Shown here: one piece after another, positions 54,691 to 61,827 of the stretch
Layout of the letters: each line of letters opens with the position of its first letter
How positions within the stretch are numbered: the stretch's first letter is position 1
Made by a program: the position numbers and the translations under genes
NCBI GenBank assembly: GCA_964525935.1
Contig: CAZGJZ010000009.1
Span: 62,001 to 126,000 of the forward strand
Length of the DNA stretch: 64,000 nucleotides
Direction: 5' to 3'
DNA from: UBA2377 sp964525935
Lineage (GTDB): Bacteria; Verrucomicrobiota; Verrucomicrobiia; Opitutales; Opitutaceae
Notes under the pieces: generated by a model
What the model saw: only the letters and a program-made list of their open reading frames with translations
What the model was told of the DNA's origin: nothing
Database searches by the model: none

Positions 54691-55452
54691 TCAGCTGTGC
54701 AGGAGTTTCGCCTCGACGCTGAGGATACTGAAGATCAGGGCGAGGACGGTGCCGCTGAGGTAGAAGAGAAGCTGGCGCGTATCCACGACGCCGCGGGTGA
54801 AGTCCTCGTAGTGCTGGATGATCTGCGAGTAATCGACGGCGGCCTTGGCGGCCTGGAGGGCCTCGCGGTTGAGCCACTGGGCATCGCGGAGAAAGGCGAG
54901 GCCGAGGATGAGGCTGAAGAGAATCGTGCAGCTGAGGATGCCGGCGACGGCCTGGTTGCGCGAAAGCGAGCTGGCGAAGACGCCGACGGCGACGAAGAGC
55001 AGGCCGGAGACGGCGATGAAAAGGTAGCCGCCGATGAGCGGGCCGGAGTCGAGGATGCGCGCGTCGCCGGCGAATTTCTGCAGGATGTAGAAGAAGCCGC
55101 CGGTGGAGCCCCAGAGCGCGAGATACATGAGGTAGGCGGCGGCGTATTTGCCGAGCACGACCTCGGCGGTCGTGACGGGGGTGGTGAGAAGCGTCTCGAT
55201 CGTGCCGAGACGGCGCTCCTCGGCGAGGCACTTCATGGTGAGCATCGGCACCATGAAGAGGACGGGGAACCAGAAGAGTTGGAAAAAGATCTGCGCGGGC
55301 GGCGTTTCCTGCGGGGCCTTGCTGTATTGCTCCAGAATGCCCGTGAAGATGAAACCCATGAACACGAGAAACGCAGTCGCGGCAATGTAGGTGCCGGGAC
55401 TGACGAGCAGCATGCGGATCTCGTGGCTGAGGAGGGTGAAGAAGTGCTTCAT
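54691..55452 (-). CDS. GldF-type ABC transporter permease
   Basis: A 253-residue ABC-2 type permease with six membrane helices, beginning MKHFFTLLSHEIRMLLVSPG. The sequence MKCLAEERRLGTIETLLTTPVTTAEVVLGKY near residue 70 is the ABC-2 coupling-helix signature (E...GT.E.LL..P....E...GK). The C-terminus YLSGTVLALIFSILSVEAK is typical for GldF. It forms a transporter with the ATPase encoded upstream and the GldG-type protein downstream. ATG 55452. Confidence 0.88.
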   Translation of the reverse strand: MKHFFTLLSHEIRMLLVSPGTYIAATAFLVFMGFIFTGILEQYSKAPQETPPAQIFFQLFWFPVLFMVPMLTMKCLAEERRLGTIETLLTTPVTTAEVVLGKYAAAYLMYLALWGSTGGFFYILQKFAGDARILDSGPLIGGYLFIAVSGLLFVAVGVFASSLSRNQAVAGILSCTILFSLILGLAFLRDAQWLNREALQAAKAAVDYSQIIQHYEDFTRGVVDTRQLLFYLSGTVLALIFSILSVEAKLLHS

Positions 55453-55458
55453 GGGGGA

Positions 55459-55538
55459 AGTGCCAAGTAACAAGGCACAAGTAACAGGGGGTCGTGAATG
55501 GTGGTTGGGTTGTTACTTGATCCTTGTTACTTCAAACT
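55459..55538 (+). repeat. Inverted pair of 7-bp repeats (AGTAACA) between gldA and gldF
   Basis: Arm 1 (55459-55486) is AGTGCCA, AGTAACA, AGGCACA, AGTAACA. Arm 2 (55511-55538) on the minus strand is AGTTTGA, AGTAACA, AGGATCA, AGTAACA. Both are exact 7-bp arrays. Arm 2 encodes the last residues and the stop (55527-55529) of gldA, and arm 1 begins 7 bp before the gldF start codon. Confidence 0.88.
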
Positions 55539-56525
55539 TGCCGCGGGCTTGGGCGCGGCGACCACGTCCCAGCTACGGCGGGTGGCGGCGAGGAAAACGT
55601 CTTCGAGCGTCGGGTGCGCGCGACTGAGGGCGCGGACACGCAGGCCGCGGGCGGCGAAGGCATGCAGGAGGCTTTCCCCGAGTTCGTCGTCGCGCTGGGT
55701 GGTGAGCGCGAAGGTCGTGAAGCCATGGGCGTCGGGCTCGCCCGTGCGGGTGATTTGGAGCGTGGGTTCGATCGTCGTGAGAAGGTCGGGGAGCGTGCTC
55801 AGGTCGCCGGCGAGTTCGATTTCGTAGTTGGAGTGGCCGAGCACCTCACGCCGGAGATCGGCGGGCGTGCCCTGGGCAACAACGCGGCCCTGGTTGATGA
55901 TGAGCACGCGGTCGCAGGTCATCTCGATCTCGGGGAGAATGTGGGAGGAGATGATGACGGTCATGCGGCCGCGCAGGCTGGCGATAAGGTCGCGGACGAT
56001 GAGAATCTGGTGCGGGTCGAGGCCGATGGTGGGCTCGTCCATGATGATGACCGGCGGTTCGGCGAGGATGGCCTCGGCGATGCCGACGCGCTGGCGGAAG
56101 CCCTTGGAGAGCTTGCCGATGATTTTGTGACGGACGCGCTTGAGATCGCAGAGCTCGAGGACCTCGTCGATGCGCGGGCCGAGTTTGCGGCGGGGGATCT
56201 CCTTCAGCCGGCCGCGGAAATAGAGGTATTCCGAGACGCGCATGTCGTCGGGCAACGGGTTGTTTTCCGGCATGTAGCCGATGTGCCGCTTGACCTCGTC
56301 GGGATGGGACGCGACCGGGACGCCGCAGATGGCGACATGGCCGGAGGTCGCGGGCAGGTAGCCCGTGAGGATGCGCATCGTGGTGGACTTGCCGGCGCCG
56401 TTGGGGCCGAGGAAGCCGAGGATCTCGCCGCGCGCGAGGCGGAAGCTGATGTCGTTGACGGCCGTGTTCCCCGCGTAGGTTTTTACGAGGTGGGCAACTT
56501 CGATGGCGGGCGTGGCGTCGGACAT
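55527..56525 (-). CDS. GldA-type ABC transporter ATP-binding protein
   Basis: A 332-residue ATPase: Walker A FLGPNGAGKSTTMR near residue 43, signature LSKGFRQRVGIAEA near 138, Walker B PPVIIMDEPTIGLDP, and the switch His in VIISSHILPEIEM. The extra C-terminal domain of about 90 residues (FTTFALTTQRDDELGES) is as expected for GldA/CcmA-type proteins. It powers the gldF permease. The ATG 56525 follows a 37-bp gap from birA. The frame continues upstream into the birA gene and is not used. Confidence 0.9.
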   Translation of the reverse strand: MSDATPAIEVAHLVKTYAGNTAVNDISFRLARGEILGFLGPNGAGKSTTMRILTGYLPATSGHVAICGVPVASHPDEVKRHIGYMPENNPLPDDMRVSEYLYFRGRLKEIPRRKLGPRIDEVLELCDLKRVRHKIIGKLSKGFRQRVGIAEAILAEPPVIIMDEPTIGLDPHQILIVRDLIASLRGRMTVIISSHILPEIEMTCDRVLIINQGRVVAQGTPADLRREVLGHSNYEIELAGDLSTLPDLLTTIEPTLQITRTGEPDAHGFTTFALTTQRDDELGESLLHAFAARGLRVRALSRAHPTLEDVFLAATRRSWDVVAAPKPAASLK

Positions 56526-56562
56526 GCGGTGGTTGAATACCTTAAAGCGAAAGCGCCGGGGC

Positions 56563-57552
56563 TCAACCTGCTTTCTCAAGGGTGACCTCACCGGCGGTGA
56601 AGCGGTGGGCGCGGCCGCGATCGTCGCGGACGATGAGGGAGCCGACATCATCGATGCCACCGGCGATGCCGATGATGCGCCGGTTGCCCTGGAGCACGGC
56701 GACGGTCTGGTGGTGGAGGACGTCGTGGTGGTTCCAGCTCTCGGCAAAAGTCTTCAGGTGGTCGCCCTCGATGAAGCGGTTGTAGGCGAGGAAGACGCGG
56801 CCGATGAGGGCGGCGGTGAAGCGGTTGAGATCGAGGCGGGTGCCGGTTTGCTGCGCGAGCGAGGTGGCGCGGCGCGCGAGGTCGGCGGGCCAGTGGGTGG
56901 GGTTGCCGTTGACGTTGAGCCCGAGGCCGAAAATGAGGTCGCGGATCTGGTCGGAGTCGACGCGGGCCTCGGTCAGCATGCCGCCGGCCTTGCGGCCGTC
57001 GAAGAGGAGATCGTTGGGCCACTTGAGGCCGGGCTTGGCGCCGCAGAAATTGGTGATGAGCTCGCAGAGATTGACGCCCATCCAGAGGGTGAACGTGGGC
57101 ATGCGCTGCGGGGCCAGCCGCGGGCGGAAGGCGAAGCTGACGTAGAGATTGCCGTTGGCCTCGCTGTGCCAGACGCGGCCGAGCCGACCGCGACCGCGGG
57201 TCTGCTCGCGGGCGAGGATGACAAACGGCGCGGGGCGGCCGGCGGCGAGCTGGCGGGCGGCCTCGTCGTTGGTGCTGTCGACGGAGTCGAGCACGGTGAG
57301 GGGAAACTCGCGGTGCCGCGACTTGAGGTGGGCCTCAATGAGCGTGGCGTGCAGCGAGGGCGGGTGTTGCGCGAGGCGGTAGCCGCGGGATTTGACCGCC
57401 TCGAAGACGAAGCCTTGGGTGCGGAGTTTTTCCATATGCTGCCAGACGGCGACACGGCTGATGCCGAGGCGCGCGGCGAGGCCGGCGCCGGACACGAAGC
57501 CGGGTTCGTGGGCGAGCATTTCACGGAGAATGACGAGTTCGGGGGGAGACAT
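56563..57552 (-). CDS. birA: Bifunctional biotin--[acetyl-CoA-carboxylase] ligase/repressor
   Basis: A 329-residue BirA. Residues 1-65 form a winged helix (SGAGLAARLGISRVAVWQHM), as in repressor-type BirA. The catalytic domain has DSVDSTNDEAARQLAAG, the biotinyl-AMP loop QTRGRGRLGRVWHS (GRGRxGR), LKWPNDLLFDGRKAGG and LTEARVDSDQ. The C-terminal SH3-like domain ends HRFTAGEVTLEK. The enzyme attaches biotin to acetyl-CoA carboxylase, and the HTH suggests repression of biotin genes. ATG 57552; a longer frame upstream adds residues that look non-coding. It lies at the head of the gld-type operon but has no evident functional link to it. Confidence 0.92.
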   Translation of the reverse strand: MSPPELVILREMLAHEPGFVSGAGLAARLGISRVAVWQHMEKLRTQGFVFEAVKSRGYRLAQHPPSLHATLIEAHLKSRHREFPLTVLDSVDSTNDEAARQLAAGRPAPFVILAREQTRGRGRLGRVWHSEANGNLYVSFAFRPRLAPQRMPTFTLWMGVNLCELITNFCGAKPGLKWPNDLLFDGRKAGGMLTEARVDSDQIRDLIFGLGLNVNGNPTHWPADLARRATSLAQQTGTRLDLNRFTAALIGRVFLAYNRFIEGDHLKTFAESWNHHDVLHHQTVAVLQGNRRIIGIAGGIDDVGSLIVRDDRGRAHRFTAGEVTLEKAG

Positions 57553-57609
57553 GCGGGCGATGGAAGCAGCGATGTTGCAACTAGAAGCCAGACTGGCAGG
57601 CTGGTGCAA

Positions 57610-57909
57610 ATGTCATTTGAGGAATTTCAAGCGGCGGTGGCGGCGGGGGGTGCAGTCCCGGCGGGATTGAGCGGGGCGCTGCAGGCGCTCTGGCTGGATG
57701 CGCGGGGCGAGTGGGACCAGGCGCATGCATGCGTGCAGGATGACGGGTCGCGCGACGGGGCGTGGGTGCATGCTTATCTGCATCGCAAGGAAGGCGACCC
57801 GGGCAATGCAGGCTACTGGTATGCGCGCGCGAACCGGCCGGCGGTGGCGGAAGGCGTGGCACTCGCGGACGAGTGGGCGCAAATCGCGCGGGCGTTGCTG
57901 CAGCGTTGA
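57610..57909 (+). CDS. Small conserved hypothetical protein
   Basis: A 99-residue protein, MSFEEFQAAVAAGG to the end. The middle WLDARGEWDQAHACVQDDGSRD, then GAWVHAYLHRKEGDPGNAGYWYARANR, is a pattern I recognise from a widespread family of unnamed cytoplasmic proteins (W..AH..VQ.....WVHA.LHR.EGD..NA.YWY). It is probably a helical repeat-like domain; no function is known. It is divergent from birA and ends 19 bp before the convergent secreted protein. Confidence 0.8.
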   Translation: MSFEEFQAAVAAGGAVPAGLSGALQALWLDARGEWDQAHACVQDDGSRDGAWVHAYLHRKEGDPGNAGYWYARANRPAVAEGVALADEWAQIARALLQR

Positions 57910-57928
57910 AGCGCGGCGAAACCGGCGC

Positions 57929-58546
57929 TCAACGGTCGCGACCGTTGGCGCGTTCGGAGGCGGAGGGCCACGAGGAGCTGGTGGAGGAATTCACGGCTGA
58001 GGAAGGCAGCACGTAGGTATCGTTGAGCAGCTTCTTGTAGTAGCGCTGGGATTCAGGGTCGTTGACGCTGCCGGTGCGGGCGAGGTCGGTGAACTCCGCT
58101 TTGCTGGTCAGGCGCTCTTCCTCCCACAACAGGTCGCGGGCGATCCGGTTGTTGCCGCCGGAAAGATTGAGGCCGGCGAAGCGGTGCAGGGCGAAGTTTT
58201 GTTTGTCGCGCACGTCCGCCTGGTTGAAGACCGGCGGCTTCTTTTCGCGCACGACATAGTCCGGCAGGCGGATGATGCCATTGCGGGGTTTGTCGCTCTC
58301 GCGCAGGTCGGGCAGGTCTTCCTCGGCCTTGGGCTCGACCGGCTTGGGCGGATCGTATTTCGGCATGCCGGCGGCGAGGGCGGCGGCGACTTCGTTGGAC
58401 ACGACGCGGGTGCGTTTCTTGGGCTCGGCCGGGGCGGTGTCGCCTGCGGCGGGCGGAGTGGCGGTCTGCGCCAGGAGCGCCGGAGCGGTCAGGCACAGGA
58501 GCGTGAGGACGGAGAAGGCGAGCGGGAAGCGGGCGGAGCGGTCCAT
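57929..58546 (-). CDS. Secreted hypothetical protein
   Basis: A 205-residue protein with signal peptide FPLAFSVLTLLCLTAPALLA, then a Pro/Lys/Glu-rich segment and a soluble part with RNGIIRLPDYVVREKKPPVF and RDLLWEEERLTSKAEFTDLA. The C-terminus is Ser-rich, with a hydrophilic tail. I do not recognise a family. It is likely periplasmic or envelope-associated. The ATG 58546 gives the signal peptide. Confidence 0.65.
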   Translation of the reverse strand: MDRSARFPLAFSVLTLLCLTAPALLAQTATPPAAGDTAPAEPKKRTRVVSNEVAAALAAGMPKYDPPKPVEPKAEEDLPDLRESDKPRNGIIRLPDYVVREKKPPVFNQADVRDKQNFALHRFAGLNLSGGNNRIARDLLWEEERLTSKAEFTDLARTGSVNDPESQRYYKKLLNDTYVLPSSAVNSSTSSSWPSASERANGRDR

Positions 58547-58704
58547 GGGATAGATGGAAAGTAGCGGCGGGCGGTGGTTCCGTGCAACCTGCGAAAACTG
58601 GGGGTGAAATGGCCGGCGGGGCGACCAGGAGGCCACTCGCTCAGGCTCGCAGTTACGGGGAAGGACGCTACGAAGGTCGTCCCTCCACGGCGCGCACGAA
58701 AAAC

Positions 58705-59265
58705 TCAGGCGGCGGCCGGTTCGGCGCGGGGGATGAATTTGCCGAGCACGAGGCCGGCGACGGCGAAGGCGAGCACCGCGTAAAGCAGGCCCATGAGGTG
58801 CCAGCCCCACGCGTGATGCCACCAGATGGGGTCGCTGCCGCAGAGGAGGATGCCGCCGAGGAGGCCGACGAAGGCGCTGAAACGCACGGTGCACCAGTAG
58901 CAGCGAAAGGCGGCGGTGATGCGGTGGAGGAGGACGTTCAACAGGAGCGCGACGACGAAGTAGTGGAGGTAGCCTTTCGCGAAAACGGCGGGCTCCATCA
59001 TGTCGTGGCCTTCTTTAACGAACTGCACGACGGCGCTCGGGCCGGTTTTGTAGAGCGCTTCGATGGTCGCGGTGTCCTTGAGGTGCGGGCTTGGGATAAT
59101 GTAGGTGCCGGTGCTGGGAAACACCGCGGCGAGCGCGGCGCCGGCGGTCTGGTCGTTGTGGGCCGAAGTGATGGCCGTGTAGGGCAAAGGGCTCATCCAG
59201 AAGATGGCGCCGAAGACAAACATGGCCAACGCGGCAAGCGCGGGTGCGATCACGTATTTTTTCAT
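58705..59265 (-). CDS. Integral membrane protein, unknown
   Basis: A 186-residue protein with an N-terminal helix (IAPALAALAMFVFGAIFWM), then an extracytoplasmic stretch (PSTGTYIIPSPHLKDTAT), and three further helices (YLHYFVVALLLNVLLHRI, FSAFVGLLGGILLCGSDPIW, LLYAVLAFAVAGLVLGKFI). The SDPIWWHHAWGWHLMG motif is rich in Trp and His. No family or function is recognised with confidence. Start ATG 59265. Confidence 0.7.
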   Translation of the reverse strand: MKKYVIAPALAALAMFVFGAIFWMSPLPYTAITSAHNDQTAGAALAAVFPSTGTYIIPSPHLKDTATIEALYKTGPSAVVQFVKEGHDMMEPAVFAKGYLHYFVVALLLNVLLHRITAAFRCYWCTVRFSAFVGLLGGILLCGSDPIWWHHAWGWHLMGLLYAVLAFAVAGLVLGKFIPRAEPAAA

Positions 59266-59409
59266 GGGGTGGGTTTGGGGAGGCGCGGGAGAACCGCGCG
59301 GGTTGGGGCAGACAGCCTGTGACGGGTGCAGCTCAACCGGAAACGCGGGGTGGCTCAACTGCGAAGCGCGGCGACCCAGCTTGGGGCGAATGCTGCATGC
59401 CGGTGTGTC

Positions 59410-59440
59410 GCGGCGGACCCAGCGGTCCCGCCCTGCCTGC
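59410..59440 (+). repeat. REP-like palindrome, intergenic copy
   Basis: A 31-bp element with arms GGCGGACC / GGTCCCGCC, almost identical (29 of 31) to 43421-43451 inside the sulfatase-family gene. It lies in the 204-bp gap between the membrane protein and proA, 30 bp after the proA stop in proA's direction. Confidence 0.75.
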
Positions 59441-59469
59441 TGAAAGACGTGCGCGGCGCTGTCGGATGA

Positions 59470-60774
59470 CTAACCGCGAATCTGACCCGTGCCGGTGACG
59501 ACGAACTTGTAGCTGCAGAGCTCGCGCAGGCCCATCGGGCCGCGGGCGTGGAGGCGGTCGGTGCTGATGCCGATCTCGGCGCCGAAACCGAATTCGAAGC
59601 CGTCGTTGAAGCGCGTGCTCGCGTTCCAGAGCACGACGGCGGAATCGACGGCGGCCTGAAAGCGGCGCGCGGCGGCTTCGTCGCGGGTGATGATGGCGTC
59701 GCTGTGGCCGGAACCGTCGCGGTTGATGATCGCGACGGCGGCATCGAGTGAATCGACCACGCGCACGGCGATGATGAGGTCGAGGAATTCGGCGGTGAAG
59801 TCCGCCGCGGTGGCGGCGGACAGTTGGGCGTTGAGAGCTGAGGGTTGAGAGCCGGACGCGGCGGCCTGCGCGAGGATGGCGGCGGCGCGGGGATCGCAGC
59901 GGAGCTGGACGCCCTTGGTGGCGAGCGCGACGGCGACGCGGGGCAGCAGGGTGTCGGCGACGGCGGCGTGCACGAGAAGTTGCTCGGCGGCGTTGCACAC
60001 GCCGGTGCGCTGGGTCTTGGCGTTGACGGTGATGCTTTCGGCGAGCGCGGGATCGGCGTCGCGGTCGAGGTAAACGAAGCACACGCCCGTGTAGTGCTTG
60101 ATGACGGGAATGGTGGAGTTTTCCGCGACGAAACGGATGAGACCCTCGCCGCCGCGGGGGATGATGCAGTGGATGAGCGTGTCGAGCTTGAGCAACGCGG
60201 TGAGGGCGGCGCGGTCGGTGGTGGGGATGAGCTGGACGGCGTCGGCGGGCAGGCCGGCGGCTGCGAGCGCCTGCGAAACGAGCGCAGCGAGGGCGGTGTT
60301 GGTGTGGAAACACTCCTTGCCGCCGCGGAGGATGCAGGCGTTGCCGCTCTTCAGGCAGAGAATGGCGCAGTCGATGGTGACGTTGGGCCGCGCTTCGTAA
60401 ATGATGCCGATGACGCCGATGGGGACGCGGCGCTTTTCGATGTGGAGGCCGTTGGGGCGGGTCCATGCCTCGAGGACTTCGCCGGCGGGGTCGGGCAGTG
60501 CGGCGACCTGGCGGACGGACTCGGCGAGATCGGCGAGACGCTTGGGCGTGAGCGTGAGACGGTCGATCTGGGCGGCGGCGAGCCCGTTGGCCGCGGCGGC
60601 GGCGAGATCCTGGGCGTTGGCGGCGAGGAGGGCGGCGGCGGAGGCGGGCAGGAGGTCGGCGAGCTTGAGGAGCGCGGCGTTTTTCGCGGCGGTCGGCGTG
60701 GTGGCAAGCACGAGCGAAGCCGCGCGGGCGCGCTGCGCGATCGAGGTGACAAGCTGGACGAGTTCGGCGGACAT
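59470..60774 (-). CDS. proA: Glutamate-5-semialdehyde dehydrogenase (gamma-glutamyl phosphate reductase)
   Basis: A 434-residue proline-biosynthesis enzyme. It converts gamma-glutamyl phosphate to glutamate semialdehyde with NADPH. Key stretches are VPIGVIGIIYEARPNVTID, LKSGNACILRGGKEC, IPVIKHYTGVCFVYLD and the catalytic Cys in KTQRTGVCNAAEQLLVH near 275. The end is FGAEIGISTDRLHARGPMGL. Between residues about 305 and 318 there is a low-complexity SQPSALNAQLS encoded by a 7-bp repeat array, in a surface-loop region. The ATG 60774 gives MSAELVQLV. No proB is adjacent. Confidence 0.92.
   Translation of the reverse strand: MSAELVQLVTSIAQRARAASLVLATTPTAAKNAALLKLADLLPASAAALLAANAQDLAAAAANGLAAAQIDRLTLTPKRLADLAESVRQVAALPDPAGEVLEAWTRPNGLHIEKRRVPIGVIGIIYEARPNVTIDCAILCLKSGNACILRGGKECFHTNTALAALVSQALAAAGLPADAVQLIPTTDRAALTALLKLDTLIHCIIPRGGEGLIRFVAENSTIPVIKHYTGVCFVYLDRDADPALAESITVNAKTQRTGVCNAAEQLLVHAAVADTLLPRVAVALATKGVQLRCDPRAAAILAQAAASGSQPSALNAQLSAATAADFTAEFLDLIIAVRVVDSLDAAVAIINRDGSGHSDAIITRDEAAARRFQAAVDSAVVLWNASTRFNDGFEFGFGAEIGISTDRLHARGPMGLRELCSYKFVVTGTGQIRG
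59822..59856 (-). repeat. 7-bp repeat array (CTCAACT family) inside proA
   Basis: Five tandem heptamers on the minus strand, fitting CTCAACT (CTCAACC, CTCAGCT, CTCAACG, CCCAACT), inside the open proA frame. The translated segment is Ser/Gln/Pro/Ala-rich. Confidence 0.8.
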
Positions 60775-60901
60775 TCGGGGAAGAACATCACGCAAAGCGG
60801 GCGCGGCGCAAATGGGAAAATCGGGACGGACAACCGAAGCTTTTTGATGGGGAAATCAGGAAAGCAGGAAAAGACCGGGAGAGCGGAGGCCCTTAAAAAC
60901 T

Positions 60902-60994
60902 CATTCTCATTCTCCTGATCGTTCTCGTTCTCCTAATCGTTCCCGTTCTCTCGTTTCGGAGGAGAACGATCAGGAGAATGAGAACGAGAACGAT
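60902..60994. repeat. Inverted pair of 6-bp repeats (CGTTCT/CATTCT)
   Basis: 60902-60952 is an array of 6-bp words close to CGTTCT, CATTCT and CCTGAT. 60959-60994 is its inverted counterpart, with AGAACG and AGAATG. Only about 6 bp separate the arms. The second arm abuts the stop codon (60995-60997) of the small minus-strand gene. Confidence 0.85.
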
Positions 60995-61378
60995 TTATAA
61001 CGCGAAGAGGACGGCCTTGGGGCGGGCGCCGTGGTCGATGGTTTCGAGGCGCGTGACTTGGAGGTGCGTGCCCTGGCTGGCGAAAAGGGTGCGGAGCGCG
61101 GCGGTGTCGTCGTGATCTTCCGTCACGAGCTGGCCGGCGCGGCGGTAGGTCACGCGGTAGGCGGTTTCACGGCCTTCGAGGGGACGGATGGGGTCGGCGG
61201 CGGGGCGGGCGGGTTTGCGCTTGGCGGGGCGGGCGTCGGAGGGGAGGGCGGGACGCGTGAGCGGATAAGGTTCGCCGAGAAGCGCGGACGCGGCGTTTTC
61301 CAATTCGTGGATGCGCACGAAGAGAGCCTCCCGCTCGAGGAGGAGGGTGTTGATCTGGATTTGTTGATCAGCGCGCAT
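60995..61378 (-). CDS. Small hypothetical protein, paralogue of 61491-61805 in its N-terminal half
   Basis: A 127-residue protein. The N-terminal QIQINTLLLEREALFVRIHELEN is a coiled coil followed by LLGEPYPLTRP, with the same layout as the downstream-neighbour protein. A basic Pro/Ala/Lys linker leads to a compact C-terminal part (RETAYRVTYRRAGQLVTEDHDDTAALRTLF). ATG 61378. It is probably an oligomerising DNA- or protein-binding factor; no family is recognised. Confidence 0.65.
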   Translation of the reverse strand: MRADQQIQINTLLLEREALFVRIHELENAASALLGEPYPLTRPALPSDARPAKRKPARPAADPIRPLEGRETAYRVTYRRAGQLVTEDHDDTAALRTLFASQGTHLQVTRLETIDHGARPKAVLFAL

Positions 61379-61405
61379 CAATCAGGTCAGAGGTCGGTAA
61401 TTTTT

Positions 61406-61481
61406 AACCACGAAATACACTAAAGACACGAAAGAGGACGGGATCGGAGGTGGCCCACGGAATACACGGAATACACGGAAG
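61406..61481 (+). repeat. Two 9-bp-period repeat arrays (CACGAAAT/CACGGAAT)
   Basis: 61408-61434 is three 9-mers (CCACGAAAT, ACACTAAAG, ACACGAAAG). 61455-61481 is three 9-mers (CCACGGAAT, ACACGGAAT, ACACGGAAG), in the same orientation. The 28-bp segment 61406-61433 recurs exactly at 63451-63478. Confidence 0.85.
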
Positions 61482-61490
61482 AGATCGGAG

Positions 61491-61805
61491 TTAGGCTTTG
61501 GCCGGGGTTTCGTCGTCGGAGTCGTCGTCGCTTTCGTCGGCTGTCGTGGTCGCGGAGGATTTCTTGGCGGGCTTTTGGTCGTAGCCGGCGACGGGGAGCG
61601 GGGGTGTTGGGAAAGGATAGATGCCCGCTTCGCCGACGACGGTGGCGACCTGCGTCTCGAGCGCGGCGATCTTTTCGTAGGCGGCCTGGCGCTCGGCGAG
61701 GAGGGCGTCGATTTTGACGCGGGCGTCGAGCGCCTGGCGGATCACGTCGGCTTCGGCGCCGAGCACGATGTCGCGGAAGGTGAGGGTGGTGGGTTTTTTG
61801 GCCAT
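61491..61805 (-). CDS. Small hypothetical protein with acidic tail
   Basis: A 104-residue protein. The residues DVIRQALDARVKIDALLAE and KIAALETQVATVVGEAGIYP form a short coiled coil followed by Pro-rich YPFPTPPLPVAGYD. The C-terminus is a highly charged Ser/Asp/Glu run (ADESDDDSDDE). The first half resembles the neighbour at 60995 (I..LL.ER.A.....I..LE......GE..YP). No function recognised. ATG 61805. Confidence 0.6.
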   Translation of the reverse strand: MAKKPTTLTFRDIVLGAEADVIRQALDARVKIDALLAERQAAYEKIAALETQVATVVGEAGIYPFPTPPLPVAGYDQKPAKKSSATTTADESDDDSDDETPAKA

Positions 61806-61827
61806 GTCGGTTGGATGCGTTTAAAAA

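Noticed and set aside
58547..58704. Possible repeat family member with GGACG/CGTCC hairpin
   Set aside because: The arms are too short and no second copy was found in the window.
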